A stretch of DNA of 64,000 bases from Auanema rhodensis (lineage: Eukaryota > Nematoda > Chromadorea > Rhabditida > Rhabditidae), in assembly GCA_964057225.1 (NCBI GenBank), contig OZ059898.1, positions 21,305,267 through 21,369,266 on the forward strand, in the 5' to 3' direction. The notes beneath the pieces were generated by a model that made no database searches, was not told the DNA's origin, and was given only the letters and a program-made list of their open reading frames with translations. The translations under genes were made by a program, and so were the position numbers. Within the stretch, counting starts at the first letter, position 1, and every line of letters starts with the position of its first letter. Below, one piece after another: positions 1-12,194 of this stretch.

Positions 1-44
1 CATGTCCATATTAGTCTAAAAACAAATTTTTATTGATATTGGTT

Positions 45-57
45 CATGGTAACCATG
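45..57. repeat. Palindrome CATGGT-A-ACCATG, present in nearly every monomer
   Basis: Six-bp arms flank a single central A. When position 44 is T, the arms extend to seven bp (TCATGGT/ACCATGA, 44-58); when it is G they do not. The 44 T/G site is the commonest dimorphism in the array. Rare copies break the dyad, for example CATGATAACCATG near 3745, 5153, 6032 and 7438, and GGTAAACATG near 13429, 16068, 19236 and 27859. It could act as a protein-binding dyad or extrude as a tiny hairpin; the sequence does not say which. Confidence 0.9.
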
Positions 58-77
58 ACTTTGAAATTTACGTGAAC

Positions 78-97
78 TTTAATTTATGCTAATTAAA
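78..97. repeat. AT hairpin TTTAATT-tatgct-AATTAAA in each monomer
   Basis: Seven-bp arms TTTAATT (78-84) and AATTAAA (91-97) surround a six-base loop, TATGCT. The A81G variant (TTTGATT) weakens the left arm in many monomers, usually those that also carry ACCCG at 128. Being all A/T, this is a likely easily melted site. Structural role is inferred only. Confidence 0.8.
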
Positions 98-101
98 TGT
101 A

Positions 102-107
102 CACGTG
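102..107. promoter_or_regulatory. CACGTG motif 1 (E-box/G-box type) in each monomer
   Basis: Perfect 6-bp palindrome CACGTG inside GTACACGTGATG, followed at 110-115 by the palindrome GTGCAC. CACGTG is the core bound by bHLH and plant bZIP factors and, in budding yeast, by the centromere factor Cbf1. Whether anything binds it here is unknown. A few copies lose it, such as CACTTG near 1863, CACGTA near 36184, 37768, 39704, 43224 and 46216, and CATGTG in part of the inverted block. Confidence 0.55.
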
Positions 108-131
108 ATGTGCACTTGGTATGTAACCCGC

Positions 132-141
132 TTCACGTGAA
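132..141. promoter_or_regulatory. CACGTG motif 2 in the 10-bp palindrome TTCACGTGAA
   Basis: TTCACGTGAA is a perfect 10-bp palindrome and is among the most constant parts of the monomer. Its CG lies 32 bp from the CG of motif 1 (about three helical turns). Variants include GTGGAAG (A141G) and GTGAGAG (A142G), which sit at the edge of the palindrome, and the disruptive CACTTGAA near 43960, 47653, 48182 and 56632. Protein binding is inferred, not shown. Confidence 0.55.
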
Positions 142-3100
142 AGATAAAGAGATGCGGTTTTCAAAATTAGATTCCCCATGTCCATGTTAGTCTAAAAACA
201 AATTTTTATTGATATTGGTACATGGTAACCATGATTTTGAAATTTACGTGAACTTTAATTTATGCTAATTAAATGTACACGTGATGTGCACTTGGTATGT
301 AACTCGCTTCACGTGGAAGATAAAGAGATGCGGTTTTCAAAATTAGATTCCCCATGTCCATATTAGTCTAAAAACAAATTTTTATTGATATTGGTTCATG
401 GTAACCATGACTTTGAAATTTACGTGAACTTTAATTTATGCTAATTAAATGTACACGTGATGTGCACTTGGTATGTAACTCGCTTCACGTGAAAGATAAA
501 GAGATGCGGTTTTCAAAATTAGATTCCCCATGTCCATATTAGTCTAAAAACAAATTTTTATTGATATTGGTGCATGGTAACCATGACTTTGAAATTTACG
601 TGAACTTTAATTTATGCTAATTAAATGTACACGTGATGTGCACTTGGTATGTAACTCGCTTCACGTGAAAGATAAAGAGATGCGGTTTTCAAAATTAGAT
701 TCCCCAAGTCCATATTAGACTAAAAACAAATTTTTATTGATATTGGTTCATGGTAACCATGACTTTGAAATTTACGTGAACTTTAATTTATGCTAATTAA
801 ATGTACACGTGATGTGCACTTGGTATGTAACTCGCTTCACGTGAAAGATAAAGAGATGCGGTTTTCAAAATTAGATTCCCCATGTCCATATTAGTCTAAA
901 AACAAATTTTTATTGATATTGGTGCATGGTAACCATGACTTTGAAATTTACGTGAACTTTAATTTATGCTAATTAAATGTACACGTGATGTGCACTTGGT
1001 ATGTAACTCGCTTCACGTGAGAGATAAAGAGATGCGGTTTTCAAAATTAGATTCCCCAAGTCCATATTAGTCTAAAAACAAATTTTTATTGATATTGGTT
1101 CATGGTAACCATGACTTTGAAATTTACGTGAACTTTAATTTATGCTAATTAAATGTACACGTGATGTGCACTTGGTATGTAACTCGCTTCACGTGAAAGA
1201 TAAAGAGATGCGGTTTTCAAAATTAGATTCCCCATGTCCATATTAGTCTAAAAACAAATTTTTATTGATATTGGTTCATGGTAACCATGACTTTGAAATT
1301 TACGTGAACTTTAATTTATGCTAATTAAATGTACACGTGATGTGCACTTGGTATGTAACTCGCTTCACGTGAGAGATAAAGAGATGCGGTTTTCAAAATT
1401 AGATTCCCCAAGTCCATATTAGTCTAAAAACAAATTTTTATTGATATTGGTTCATGGTAACCATGACTTTGAAATTTACGTGAACTTTAATTTATGCTAA
1501 TTAAATGTACACGTGATGTGCACTTGGTATGTAACTCGCTTCACGTGAAAGATAAAGAGAAGCGGTTTTCAAAATTAGATTCCCCATGTCCATATTAGTC
1601 TAAAAACAAATTTTTATTGATATTGGTTCATGGTAACCATGACTTTGAAATTTACGTGAACTTTAATTTATGCTAATTAAATGTACACGTGATGTGCACT
1701 TGGTATGTAACTCGCTTCACGTGAAAGATAAAGAGATGCGGTTTTCAAAATTAGATTCCCCATGTCCATATTAGTCTAAAAACAAATTTTTATTGATATT
1801 GGTGCATGGTAACCATGACTTTGAAATTTACGTGAACTTTAATTTATGCTAATTAAATGTACACTTGATGTGCACTTGGTATGTAACTCGCTTCACGTGA
1901 GAGATAAAGAGATGCGGTTTTCAAAATTAGATTCCCCAAGTCCATATTAGTCTAAAAACAAATTTTTATTGATATTGGTTCATGGTAACCATGACTTTGA
2001 AATTTACGTGAACTTTAATTTATGCTAATTAAATGTACACGTGATGTGCACTTGGTATGTAACTCGCTTCACGTGAAAGATAAAGAGATGCGGTTTTCAA
2101 AATTAGATTCCCCATGTCCATATTAGTCTAAAAACAAATTTTTATTGATATTGGTTCATGGTAACCATGACTTTGAAATTTACGTGAACTTTAATTTATG
2201 CTAATTAAATGTACACGTGATGTGCACTTGGTATGTAACTCGCTTCACGTGAAAGATAAAGAGAAGCGGTTTTCAAAATTAGATTCCCCATGTCCATATT
2301 AGTCTAAAAACAAATTTTTATTGATATTGGTTCATGGTAACCATGACTTTGAAATTTACGTGAACTTTAATTTATGCTAATTAAATGTACACGTGATGTG
2401 CACTTGGTATGTAACTCGCTTCACGTGAAAGATAAAGAGAAGCGGTTTTCAAAATTAGATTCCCCATGTCCATATTAGTCTAAAAACAAATTTTTATTGA
2501 TATTGGTTCATGGTAACCATGACTTTGAAATTTACGTGAACTTTAATTTATGCTAATTAAATGTACACGTGATGTGCACTTGGTATGTAACTCGCTTCAC
2601 GTGAAAGATAAAGAGATGCGGTTTTCAAAATTAGATTCCCCATGTCCATATTAGTCTAAAAACAAATTTTTATTGATATTGGTTCATGGTAACCATGACT
2701 TTGAAATTTACGTGAACTTTAATTTATGCTAATTAAATGTACACGTGATGTGCACTTGGTATGTAACTCGCTTCACGTGAAAGATAAAGAGATGCGGTTT
2801 TCAAAATTAGATTCCCCATGTCCATATTAGTCTAAAAACCAATTTTTATTGATATTGGTTCATGGTAACCATGACTTTGAAATTTACGTGAACTTTAATT
2901 TATGCTAATTAAATGTACACGTGATGTGCACTTGGTATGTAACTCGCTTCACGTGAAAGATAAAGAGATGCGGTTTTCAAAATTAGATTCCCCATGTCCA
3001 TATTAGTCTAAAAACAAATTTTTATTGATATTGGTGCATGGTAACCATGACTTTGAAATTTACGTGAACTTTAATTTATGCTAATTAAATGTACACGTGA

Positions 3101-5639
3101 TGTGCACTTGGTATGTAACTCGCTTCACGTGAAAGATAAAGAGATGCGGTTTTCAAAATTAGATTCCCCATGTCCATATTAGTCTAAAAACAAATTTTTA
3201 TTGATATTGGTGCATGGTAACCATGACTTTGAAATTTACGTGTACTTTAATTTATGCTAATTAAATGTACACGTGATGTGCACTTGGTATGTAACTCGCT
3301 TCACGTGAAAGATAAAGAGATGCGGTTTTCAAAATTAGATTCCCCATGTCCATATTAGTCTAAAAACAAATTTTTATTGATATTGGTGCATGGTAACCAT
3401 GACTTTGAAATTTACGTGTACTTTAATTTATGCTAATTAAATGTACACGTGATGTGCACTTGGTATGTAACTCGCTTCACGTGAAAGATAAAGAGATGCG
3501 GTTTTTGAAATTAGATTCCCCATGTCCATATTAGTCTAAAAACAAATTTTTATTGATATTGGTGCATGGTAACCATGACTTTGAAATTTACGTGAACTTT
3601 AATTTATGCTAATTAAATGTACACGTGATGTGCACTTGGTATGTAACTCGCTTCACGTGAAAGATAAAGAGATGCGGTTTTCAAAATTAGATTCCCTAAG
3701 TCCATATTAGTCTAAAAACAAATTTTTATTGATATTGGTTCATGATAACCATGACTTTGAAATTTACGTGAACTTTAATTTATGCTAATTAAATGTACAC
3801 GTGATGTGCACTTGGTATGTAACTCGCTTCACGTGAAAGATAAAGAGATGCCGTTTTCAAAATTAGATTCCCCATGTCCATATTAGTCTAAAAACAAATT
3901 TTTATTGATATTGGTTCATGGTAACCATGACTTTGAAATTTACGTGAACTTTAATTTATGCTAATTAAATGTACACGTGATGTGCACTTGGTATGTAACT
4001 CGCTTCACGTGAAAGATAAAGAGATGCGGTTTTCAAAATTAGATTCCCCATGTCCATATTAGTCTAAAAACAAATTTTTATTGATATTGGTGCATGGTAA
4101 CCATGACTTTGAAATTTACGTGTACTTTAATTTATGCTAATTAAATGTACACGTGATGTGCACTTGGTATGTAACTCGCTTCACGTGAAAGATAAAGAGA
4201 TGCGGTTTCCAAAATTAGATTCCCCAAGTCCATATTAGTCTAAAAACAAATTTTTATTGATATTGGTTCATGGTAACCATGACTTTGAAATTTACGTGAA
4301 CTTTAATTTATGCTAATTAAATGTACACGTGATGTGCACTTGGTATGTAACCCGCTTCACGTGAAAGATAAAGAGATGCGGTTTTCAAAATTAGATTCCC
4401 CATGACCATATTAGTCTAAAAACAAATTTTTATTGATATTGGTGCATGGTAACCATGACTTTGAAATTTACGTGAACTTTAATTTATGCTAATTAAATGT
4501 ACACGTGATGTGCACTTGGTATGTAACTCGCTTCACGTGAAAGATAAAGAGATGCGGTTTTCAAAATTAGATTCCCCATGTCCATATTAGTCTAAAAACA
4601 AATTTTTATTGATATTGGTGCATGGTAACCATGACTTTGAAATTTACGTGTACTTTAATTCATGCTAATTAAATGTACACGTGATGTGCACTTGGTATGT
4701 AACTCGCTTCACGTGAAAGATAAAGAGATGCGGTTTTCAAAATTAGATTCCCCAAGTCCATATCAGTCTAAAAACAAATTTTTATTGATATTGGTGCATG
4801 GTAACCATGACTTTGAAATTTACGTGTACTTTAATTTATGCTAATTAAATGTACACGTGATGTGCACTTGGTATGTAACTCGCTTCACGTGAAAGATAAA
4901 GAGATGCGGTTTTTAAAATTAGATTCCCCATGTCCATATTAGTCTAAAAACAAATTTTTATTGATATTGGTGCATGGTAACCATGACTTTGAAATTTACG
5001 TGAACTTTAATTTATGCTAATCAAATGTACACGTGATGTGCACTTGGTATGTAACTCGCTTCACGTGAAAGATAAAGAGATTCGGTTTTCAAAATTAGAT
5101 TCCCTAAGTCCATATTAGTCTAAAAACAAATTTTTATTGATATTGGTTCATGATAACCATGACTTTGAAATTTACGTGAACTTTAATTTATGCTAATTAA
5201 ATGTACACGTGATGTGCACTTGGTATGTAACTCGCTTCACGTGAAAGATAAAGAGATGCGGTTTTCAAAATTAGATTCCCCATGTCCATATTAGTCTAAA
5301 AACAAATTTTTATTGATATTGGTGCATGGTAACCATGACTTTGAAATTTACGTGAACTTTAATTTATGCTAATTAAATGTACACGTGATGTGCACTTGGT
5401 ATGTAACTCGCTTCACGTGAAAGATAAAGAGATGCGGTTTTCAAAATTAGATTCCCCATGTCCATATTAGTCTAAAAACAAATTTTTATTGATATTGGTG
5501 CATGGTAACCATGACTTTGAAATTTACGTGAACTTTAATTCATGCTAATTAAATGTACACGTGATGTGCACTTGGTATGTAACTCGCTTCACGTGAAAGA
5601 TAAAGAGATGCGGTTTTCAAAATTAGATTCCACATGTCC

Positions 5640-6470
5640 ATATTAGTCTAAAAACAAATTTTTATTGATATTGGTGCATGATAACCATGACTTTGAAATT
5701 TACGTGTACTTTAATTTATGCTAATTAAATGTACACGTGATGTGCACTTGGTATGTAACTCGCTTCACGTGAAAGATAAAGAGATGCGGTTTTTAAAATT
5801 AGATTCCCCATGTCCATATTAGTCTAAAAACAAATTTTTATTGATATTGGTGCATGGTAACCATGACTTTGAAATTTACGTGAACTTTAATTTATGCTAA
5901 TTAAATGTACACGTGATGTGCACTTGGTATGTAACTCGCTTCACGTGAAAGATAAAGAGATGCGGTTTTCAAAATTAGATTCCCTAAGTCCATATTAGTC
6001 TAAAAACAAATTTTTATTGATATTGGTTCATGATAACCATGACTTTGAAATTTACGTGAACTTTAATTTATGCTAATTAAATGTACACGTGATGTGCACT
6101 TGGTATGTAACTCGCTTCACGTGAAAGATAAAGAGATGCGGTTTTCAAAATTAGATTCCTCATGTCCATATTAGTCTAAAAACAAATTTTTAGTGATATT
6201 GGTTCATGGTAACCATGACTTTGAAATTTAAGTGAACTTTAATTTATGCTAATTAAATGTATACGTGATGTGCACTTGGTATGTAACTCGCTTCACGTGA
6301 AAGATAAAGAGAAGCGGTTTTCAAAATTAGATTCCCCATGTCCATATTAGTCTAAAAACCAATTTTTATTGATATTGGTGCATGGTAACCATGACTTTGA
6401 AATTTACGTGAACTTTAATTTATGCTAATTAAATGTACACGTGATGTGCACTTGGTATGTAACTCGCTTC
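5640..6470 (+). repeat. Multi-monomer block, first copy (8-monomer displacement)
   Basis: Linked variants GCATGATAACC with GTGTACTTT, GGTTTTTAAAATT, CCCTAAGTCC with CATGATAACC, and TTTTTAGTGATATTGG with TTTAAGTGAAC occur in the same order about 1407 bp later. 1407 is 8 x 176 minus the 1-bp deletion near 6717. Edges are approximate because they depend on sparse diagnostic sites. Confidence 0.8.
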
Positions 6471-6710
6471 ACGTGAGAGATAAAGAGATGCGGTTTTCAA
6501 AATTAGATTCCCCATGTCCATATTAGTCTAAAAACAAATTTTTATTGATATTGGTTCATGGTAACCATGACTTTGAAATTTACGTGAACTTTAATTTATG
6601 CTAATTAAATGTACACGTGATGTGCACTTGGTATGTAACTCGCTTCACGTGAAAGATAAAGAGATGCGGTTTTCAAAATTAGATTCCTCATGTCCATATT
6701 AGTCTAAAAA

Positions 6711-6730
6711 CAAATTTTAATAATATTGGT
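6711..6730 (+). other. 1-bp net deletion shifting repeat phase
   Basis: The normal AAATTTTTATTGATATTGG reads AAATTTTAATAATATTGG here. Monomer starts before it fall at 1+176k (6689); the next falls at 6864, one base early. This is the only net deletion I found in the 58-kb + tract. Confidence 0.9.
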
Positions 6731-7046
6731 TCATGGTAACCATGACTTTGAAATTTACGTGAACTTTAATTTATGCTAATTAAATGTACACGTGATGTGC
6801 ACTTGGTATGTAACTCGCTTCACGTGAAAGATAAAGAGATGCGGTTTTCAAAATTAGATTCCCCATGTCCATATTAGTCTAAAAACAAATTTTTATTGAT
6901 ATTGGTGCATGGTAACCATGACTTTGAAATTTACGTGAACTTTAATTTATGCTAATTAAATGTACACGTGATGTGCACTTGGTATGTAACTCGCTTCACG
7001 TGAAAGATAAAGAGATGCGGTTTTCAAAATTAGATTCCCCATGTCC

Positions 7047-7877
7047 ATATTAGTCTAAAAACAAATTTTTATTGATATTGGTGCATGATAACCATGACTT
7101 TGAAATTTACGTGTACTTTAATTTATGCTAATTAAATGTACACGTGATGTGCACTTGGTATGTAACTCGCTTCACGTGAAAGATAAAGAGATGCGGTTTT
7201 TAAAATTAGATTCCCCATGTCCATATTAGTCTAAAAACAAATTTTTATTGATATTGGTGCATGGTAACCATGACTTTGAAATTTACGTGAACTTTAATTT
7301 ATGCTAATTAAATGTACACGTGATGTGCACTTGGTATGTAACTCGCTTCACGTGAAAGATAAAGAGATGCGGTTTTCAAAATTAGATTCCCTAAGTCCAT
7401 ATTAGTCTAAAAACAAATTTTTATTGATATTGGTTCATGATAACCATGACTTTGAAATTTACGTGAACTTTAATTTATGCTAATTAAATGTACACGTGAT
7501 GTGCACTTGGTATGTAACTCGCTTCACGTGAAAGATAAAGAGATGCGGTTTTCAGAATTAGATTCCTCATGTCCATATTAGTCTAAAAACAAATTTTTAG
7601 TGATATTGGTTCATGGTAACCATGACTTTGAAATTTAAGTGAACTTTAATTTATGCTAATTAAATGTACACGTGATGTGCACTTGGTATGTAACTCGCTT
7701 CACGTGAAAGATAAAGAGAAGCGGTTTTCAAAATTAGATTCCCCATGTCCATATTAGTCTAAAAATCAATTTTTATTGATATTGGTGCATGGTAACCATG
7801 ACTTTGAAATTTACGTGAACTTTAATTTATGCTAATTAAATGTACACGTGATGTGCACTTGGTATGTAACTCGCTTC
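7047..7877 (+). repeat. Multi-monomer block, second copy (8-monomer displacement)
   Basis: Second copy of the variant series at about 5640-6470. It adds private changes, such as TTTTCAGAATTAG near 7551 and CTAAAAATCAATT near 7761, so it has diverged slightly since the duplication. The CCCTAAGTCC/CATGATAACC monomer also appears alone near 3693 and 5101. Confidence 0.8.
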
Positions 7878-10432
7878 ACGTGAAAGATAAAGAGATGCGG
7901 TTTTCAAAATTAGATTCCCCATGTCCATATTAGTCTAAAAACAAATTTTTATTGATATTGGTGCATGGTAACCATGACTTTGAAATTTACGTGAACTTTA
8001 ATTTATGCTAATTAAATGTACACGTGATGTGCACTTGGTATGTAACTCGCTTCACGTGAGAGATAAAGAGATGCGGTTTTCAAAATTAGATTCCCCAAGT
8101 CCATATTAGTCTAAAAACAAATTTTTATTGATATTGGTGCATGGTAACCATGACTTTGAAATTTACGTGAACTTTAATTTATGCTAATTAAATGTACACG
8201 TGATGTGCACTTGGTATGTAACTCGTTTCACGTGAAAGATAAAGAGATGCGGTTTTCAAAATTAGATTCCCCATGTCCATATTAGTCTAAAAACAAATTT
8301 TTATTGATATTGGTTCATGGTAACCATGACTTTGAAATTTACGTGAACTTTAATTTATGCTAATTAAATGTACACGTGATGTGCACTTGGTATGTAACTC
8401 GCTTCACGTGAAAGATAAAGAGAAGCGGTTTTCAAAATTAGATTCCCCATGTCCATATTAGTCTAAAAACAAATTTTTATTGATATTGGTTCATGGTAAC
8501 CATGACTTTGAAATTTACGTGAACTTTAATTTATGCTAATTAAATGTACACGTGATGTGCACTTGGTATGTAACTCGCTTCACGTGAAAGATAAAGAGAT
8601 GCGGTTTTCAAAATTAGATTCCCCATGTCCATATTAGTCTAAAAACAAATTTTTATTGATATTGGTTCATGGTAACCATGACTTTGAAATTTACGTGAAC
8701 TTTAATTTATGCTAATTAAATGTACACGTGATGTGCACTTGGTATGTAACTCGCTTCACGTGAAAGATAAAGAGATGCGGTTTTCAAAATTAGATTCCCC
8801 ATGTCCATATTAGTCTAAAAACCAATTTTTATTGATATTGGTTCATGGTAACCATGACTTTGAAATTTACGTGAACTTCAATTTATGCTAATTAAATGTA
8901 CACGTGATGTGCACTTGGTATGTAACTCGCTTCACGTGAAAGATAAAGAGATGCGGTTTTCAAAATTAGATTCCCCATGTCCATATTAGTCTAAAAACAA
9001 ATTTTTATTGATATTGGTGCATGGTAACCATGACTTTGAAATTTACGTGAACTTTAATTTATGCTAATTAAATGTACACGTGATGTGCACTTGGTATGTA
9101 ACTCGCTTCACGTGAAAGATAAAGAGATGCGGTTTTCAAAATTAGATTCCTCATGTCCATATTAGTCTAAAAACAAATTTTTAGTGATATTGGTTCATGG
9201 TAACCATGACTTTGAAATTTAAGTGAACTTTAATTTATGCTAATTAAATGTACACGTGATGTGCACTTGGTATGTAACTCGCTTCACGTGAAAGATAAAG
9301 AGATGCGGTTTTCAAAATTAGATTCCTCATGTCCATATTAGTCTAAAAACAAATTTTTATTGATATTGGTGCATGGTAACCATGACTTTGAAATTTACGT
9401 GAACTTTAATTTATGCTAATTAAATGTACACGTGATGTGCACTTGGTATGTAACTCGCTTCACGTGAAAGATAAAGAGATGCGGTTTTCAAAATTAGATT
9501 CCCCATGTCCATATTAGTCTAAAAACAAATTTTTATTGATATTGGTGCATGGTAACCATGACTTTGAAATTTACGTGAACTTTAATTTATGCTAATTAAA
9601 TGTACACGTGATGTGCACTTGGTATGTAACTCGCTTCACGTGAAAGATAAAGAGATGCGGTTTTCAAAATTAGATTCCTCATGTCCATATTAGTCTAAAA
9701 ACAAATTTTTAGTGATATTGGTTCATGGTAACCATGACTTTGAAATTTAAGTGAACTTTAATTTATGCTAATTAAATGTACACGTGATGTGCACTTGGTA
9801 TGTAACTCGCTTCACGTGAAAGATAAAGAGATGCGGTTTTCAAAATTAGATTCCCCATGTCCATATTAGTCTAAAAACAAATTTTTATTGATATTGGTGC
9901 ATGGTAACCATGACTTTGAAATTTACGTGGACTTTAATTTATGCTAATTAAATGTACACGTGATGTGCACTTGGTATGTAACTCGCTTCACGTGAAATAT
10001 AAAGAGATGCGGTTTTCAAAATTAGATTTCACATGTCCATATTAGTCTAAAAACAAATTTTTATCGATATTGGTTCATGGTAACCATGACTTTGAAATTT
10101 ACGTGAACTTTAATTTATGCTAATTAAATGTACACGTGATGTGCACTTGGTATGTAACTCGCTTCACGTGAAAGATAAAGAGATGCGGTTTTCAATATTA
10201 GATTCCTCATGTCCATATTAGTCTAAAAACAAATTTTTATCGATATTGGTTCATGGTAACCATGACTTTGAAATTTACGTGAACTTTAATTTATGCTAAT
10301 TAAATGTACACGTGATGTGCACTTGGTATGTAACTCGCTTCACGTGAAAGATAAAGAGATGCGGTTTTCAATATTAGATTCCTCATGTCCATATTAGTCT
10401 AAAAACAAATTTTTATTGATATTGGTTCATGG

Positions 10433-11313
10433 TAACCATGACTTTGAAATTTAAGTGAACTTTAATTTATGCTAATTAAATGTACACGTGATGTGCACTT
10501 GGTATGTAACTCGCTTCACGTGAAAGATAAAGAGATGCGGTTTACAAAATTAGATTCCCCATGTCCATATTAGTCTAAAAACAAATTTTTATTGATATTG
10601 GTGCATGGTAACCATGACTTTGAAATTTACGTGAACTTTAATTTATGCTAATTAAATGTACACGTGATGTGCACTTGGTATGTAACTCGCTTCACGTGAA
10701 AGATAAAGAGATGCGGTTCTCAAAATTAGATTCCCCATGTCCATATTAGTCTAAAAACAAATTTTTATTGATATTGGTGCATGGTAACCATGACTTTGAA
10801 ATTTACGTGAACTTTAATTTATGCTAATTAAATGTACACGTGAAGTGCACTTGGTATGTAACTCGCTTCACGTGAAAGATAAAGAGATGCGGTTTACAAA
10901 ATTAGATTCCCCATGTCCATATTAGTCTAAAAACAAATTTTTATTGATATTGGTGCATGGTAACCATGACTTTGAAATTTACGTGAACTTTAATTTATGC
11001 TAATTAAATGTACACGTGATGTGCACTTGGTATGTAACTCGCTTCACGTGAAAGATAAAGAGATGCGGTTTTCAAAATTAGATTCCACATGTCCATATTC
11101 GTCTAAAAACAAATTTTTTATCGATATTGGTTCATGGTAACCATGACTTTGAAATTTACGTGAACTTTAATTTATGCTAATTAAATGTACACGTGATTTG
11201 CACTTGGTATGTAACTCGCTTCACGTGAAAGATAAAAAGATGCGGTTTTCAAAATTAGATTCCCCATGTCCATATTAGTCTAAAAACAAATTTTTATTGA
11301 TATTGGTGCATGG
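10433..11313 (+). repeat. 881-bp tandem 5-monomer HOR, copy 1
   Basis: Diagnostic variants in order are TTTAAGTGAAC (10453), GGTTTACAAAA (10541), GTGAAGTGCAC (about 10841), GGTTTACAAAA again, ATTCGTC plus the six-T run (11114), GATTTGCAC and TAAAAAGATG. Each recurs exactly 881 bp later. Confidence 0.9.
11114..11119 (+). other. T-run expansion (+1 bp) in a 5-mer repeat, copy 1
   Basis: A six-T run replaces the usual five before ATCGATATTGG. The same monomer also has ATTCGTC for ATTAGTC, and GATTTGCAC and TAAAAAGATG further along. All of these recur together 881 bp downstream. Confidence 0.9.
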
Positions 11314-12194
11314 TAACCATGACTTTGAAATTTAAGTGAACTTTAATTTATGCTAATTAAATGTACACGTGATGTGCACTTGGTATGTAACTCGCTTCAC
11401 GTGAAAGATAAAGAGATGCGGTTTACAAAATTAGATTCCCCATGTCCATATTAGTCTAAAAACAAATTTTTATTGATATTGGTGCATGGTAACCATGACT
11501 TTGAAATTTACGTGAACTTTAATTTATGCTAATTAAATGTACACGTGATGTGCACTTGGTATGTAACTCGCTTCACGTGAAAGATAAAGAGATGCGGTTT
11601 TCAAAATTAGATTCCCCATGTCCATATTAGTCTAAAAACAAATTTTTATTGATATTGGTGCATGGTAACCATGACTTTGAAATTTACGTGAACTTTAATT
11701 TATGCTAATTAAATGTACACGTGAAGTGCACTTGGTATGTAACTCGCTTCACGTGAAAGATAAAGAGATGCGGTTTACAAAATTAGATTCCCCATGTCCA
11801 TATTAGTCTAAAAACAAATTTTTATTGATATTGGTGCATGGTAACCATGACTTTGAAATTTACGTGAACTTTAATTTATGCTAATTAAATGTACACGTGA
11901 TGTGCACTTGGTATGTAACTCGCTTCACGTGAAAGATAAAGAGATGCGGTTTTCAAAATTAGATTCCACATGTCCATATTCGTCTAAAAACAAATTTTTT
12001 ATCGATATTGGTTCATGGTAACCATGACTTTGAAATTTACGTGAACTTTAATTTATGCTAATTAAATGTACACGTGATTTGCACTTGGTATGTAACTCGC
12101 TTCACGTGAAAGATAAAAAGATGCGGTTTTCAAAATTAGATTCCCCATGTCCATATTAGTCTAAAAACAAATTTTTATTGATATTGGTGCATGG
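11314..12194 (+). repeat. 881-bp tandem 5-monomer HOR, copy 2
   Basis: Direct continuation of copy 1 with the same variant series. Similarity stops near 12214, where the next monomer has ACGTG in place of AAGTG. The extended agreement across the boundary indicates a recent tandem duplication. Confidence 0.9.
11995..12000 (+). other. T-run expansion (+1 bp) in a 5-mer repeat, copy 2
   Basis: The same six-T run with the same linked variants as at 11114-11119, displaced by 881 bp (5 x 176 + 1). Sharing an indel and several substitutions shows duplication of a block rather than recurrent mutation. Confidence 0.9.

Larger units (their letters stand above)
1..176 (+). repeat. Reference monomer (numbering used throughout)
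   Basis: First complete 176-bp unit, beginning CATGTCCATATTAG and ending GATTCCC. In order it holds an A/T-tract zone (17-31), the palindrome CATGGTAACCATG (45-57), a GAAATTT tract (63-69), ACGTG (70-74), an AT-rich hairpin (78-97), CACGTG (102-107), GTGCAC (110-115), TTCACGTGAA (132-141), a purine-rich GAAAGATAAAGAGATG stretch (139-154) and TTTTCAAAATTAG (158-170). This copy has T at 44 and the C variant at 128 (ACCCG rather than ACTCG). 176 is not a multiple of three, so reading frames rotate from copy to copy, which fits non-coding DNA. Confidence 0.97.

Noticed and set aside
1-176. CENP-B box in the monomer
   Set aside because: No match to the core pattern TTCG....A..CGGG on either strand. 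The nearest CG-containing parts (CTCGCTTCACG and ATGCGG) do not have the required spacing.
4662-4844. Open reading frame of 60 codons on the + strand
   Set aside because: It lies wholly within the satellite and exists only because single-base variants remove frame stops in two adjacent monomers. No domain, no codon bias, and 176 bp is not a multiple of three, so the frame is not kept between copies.
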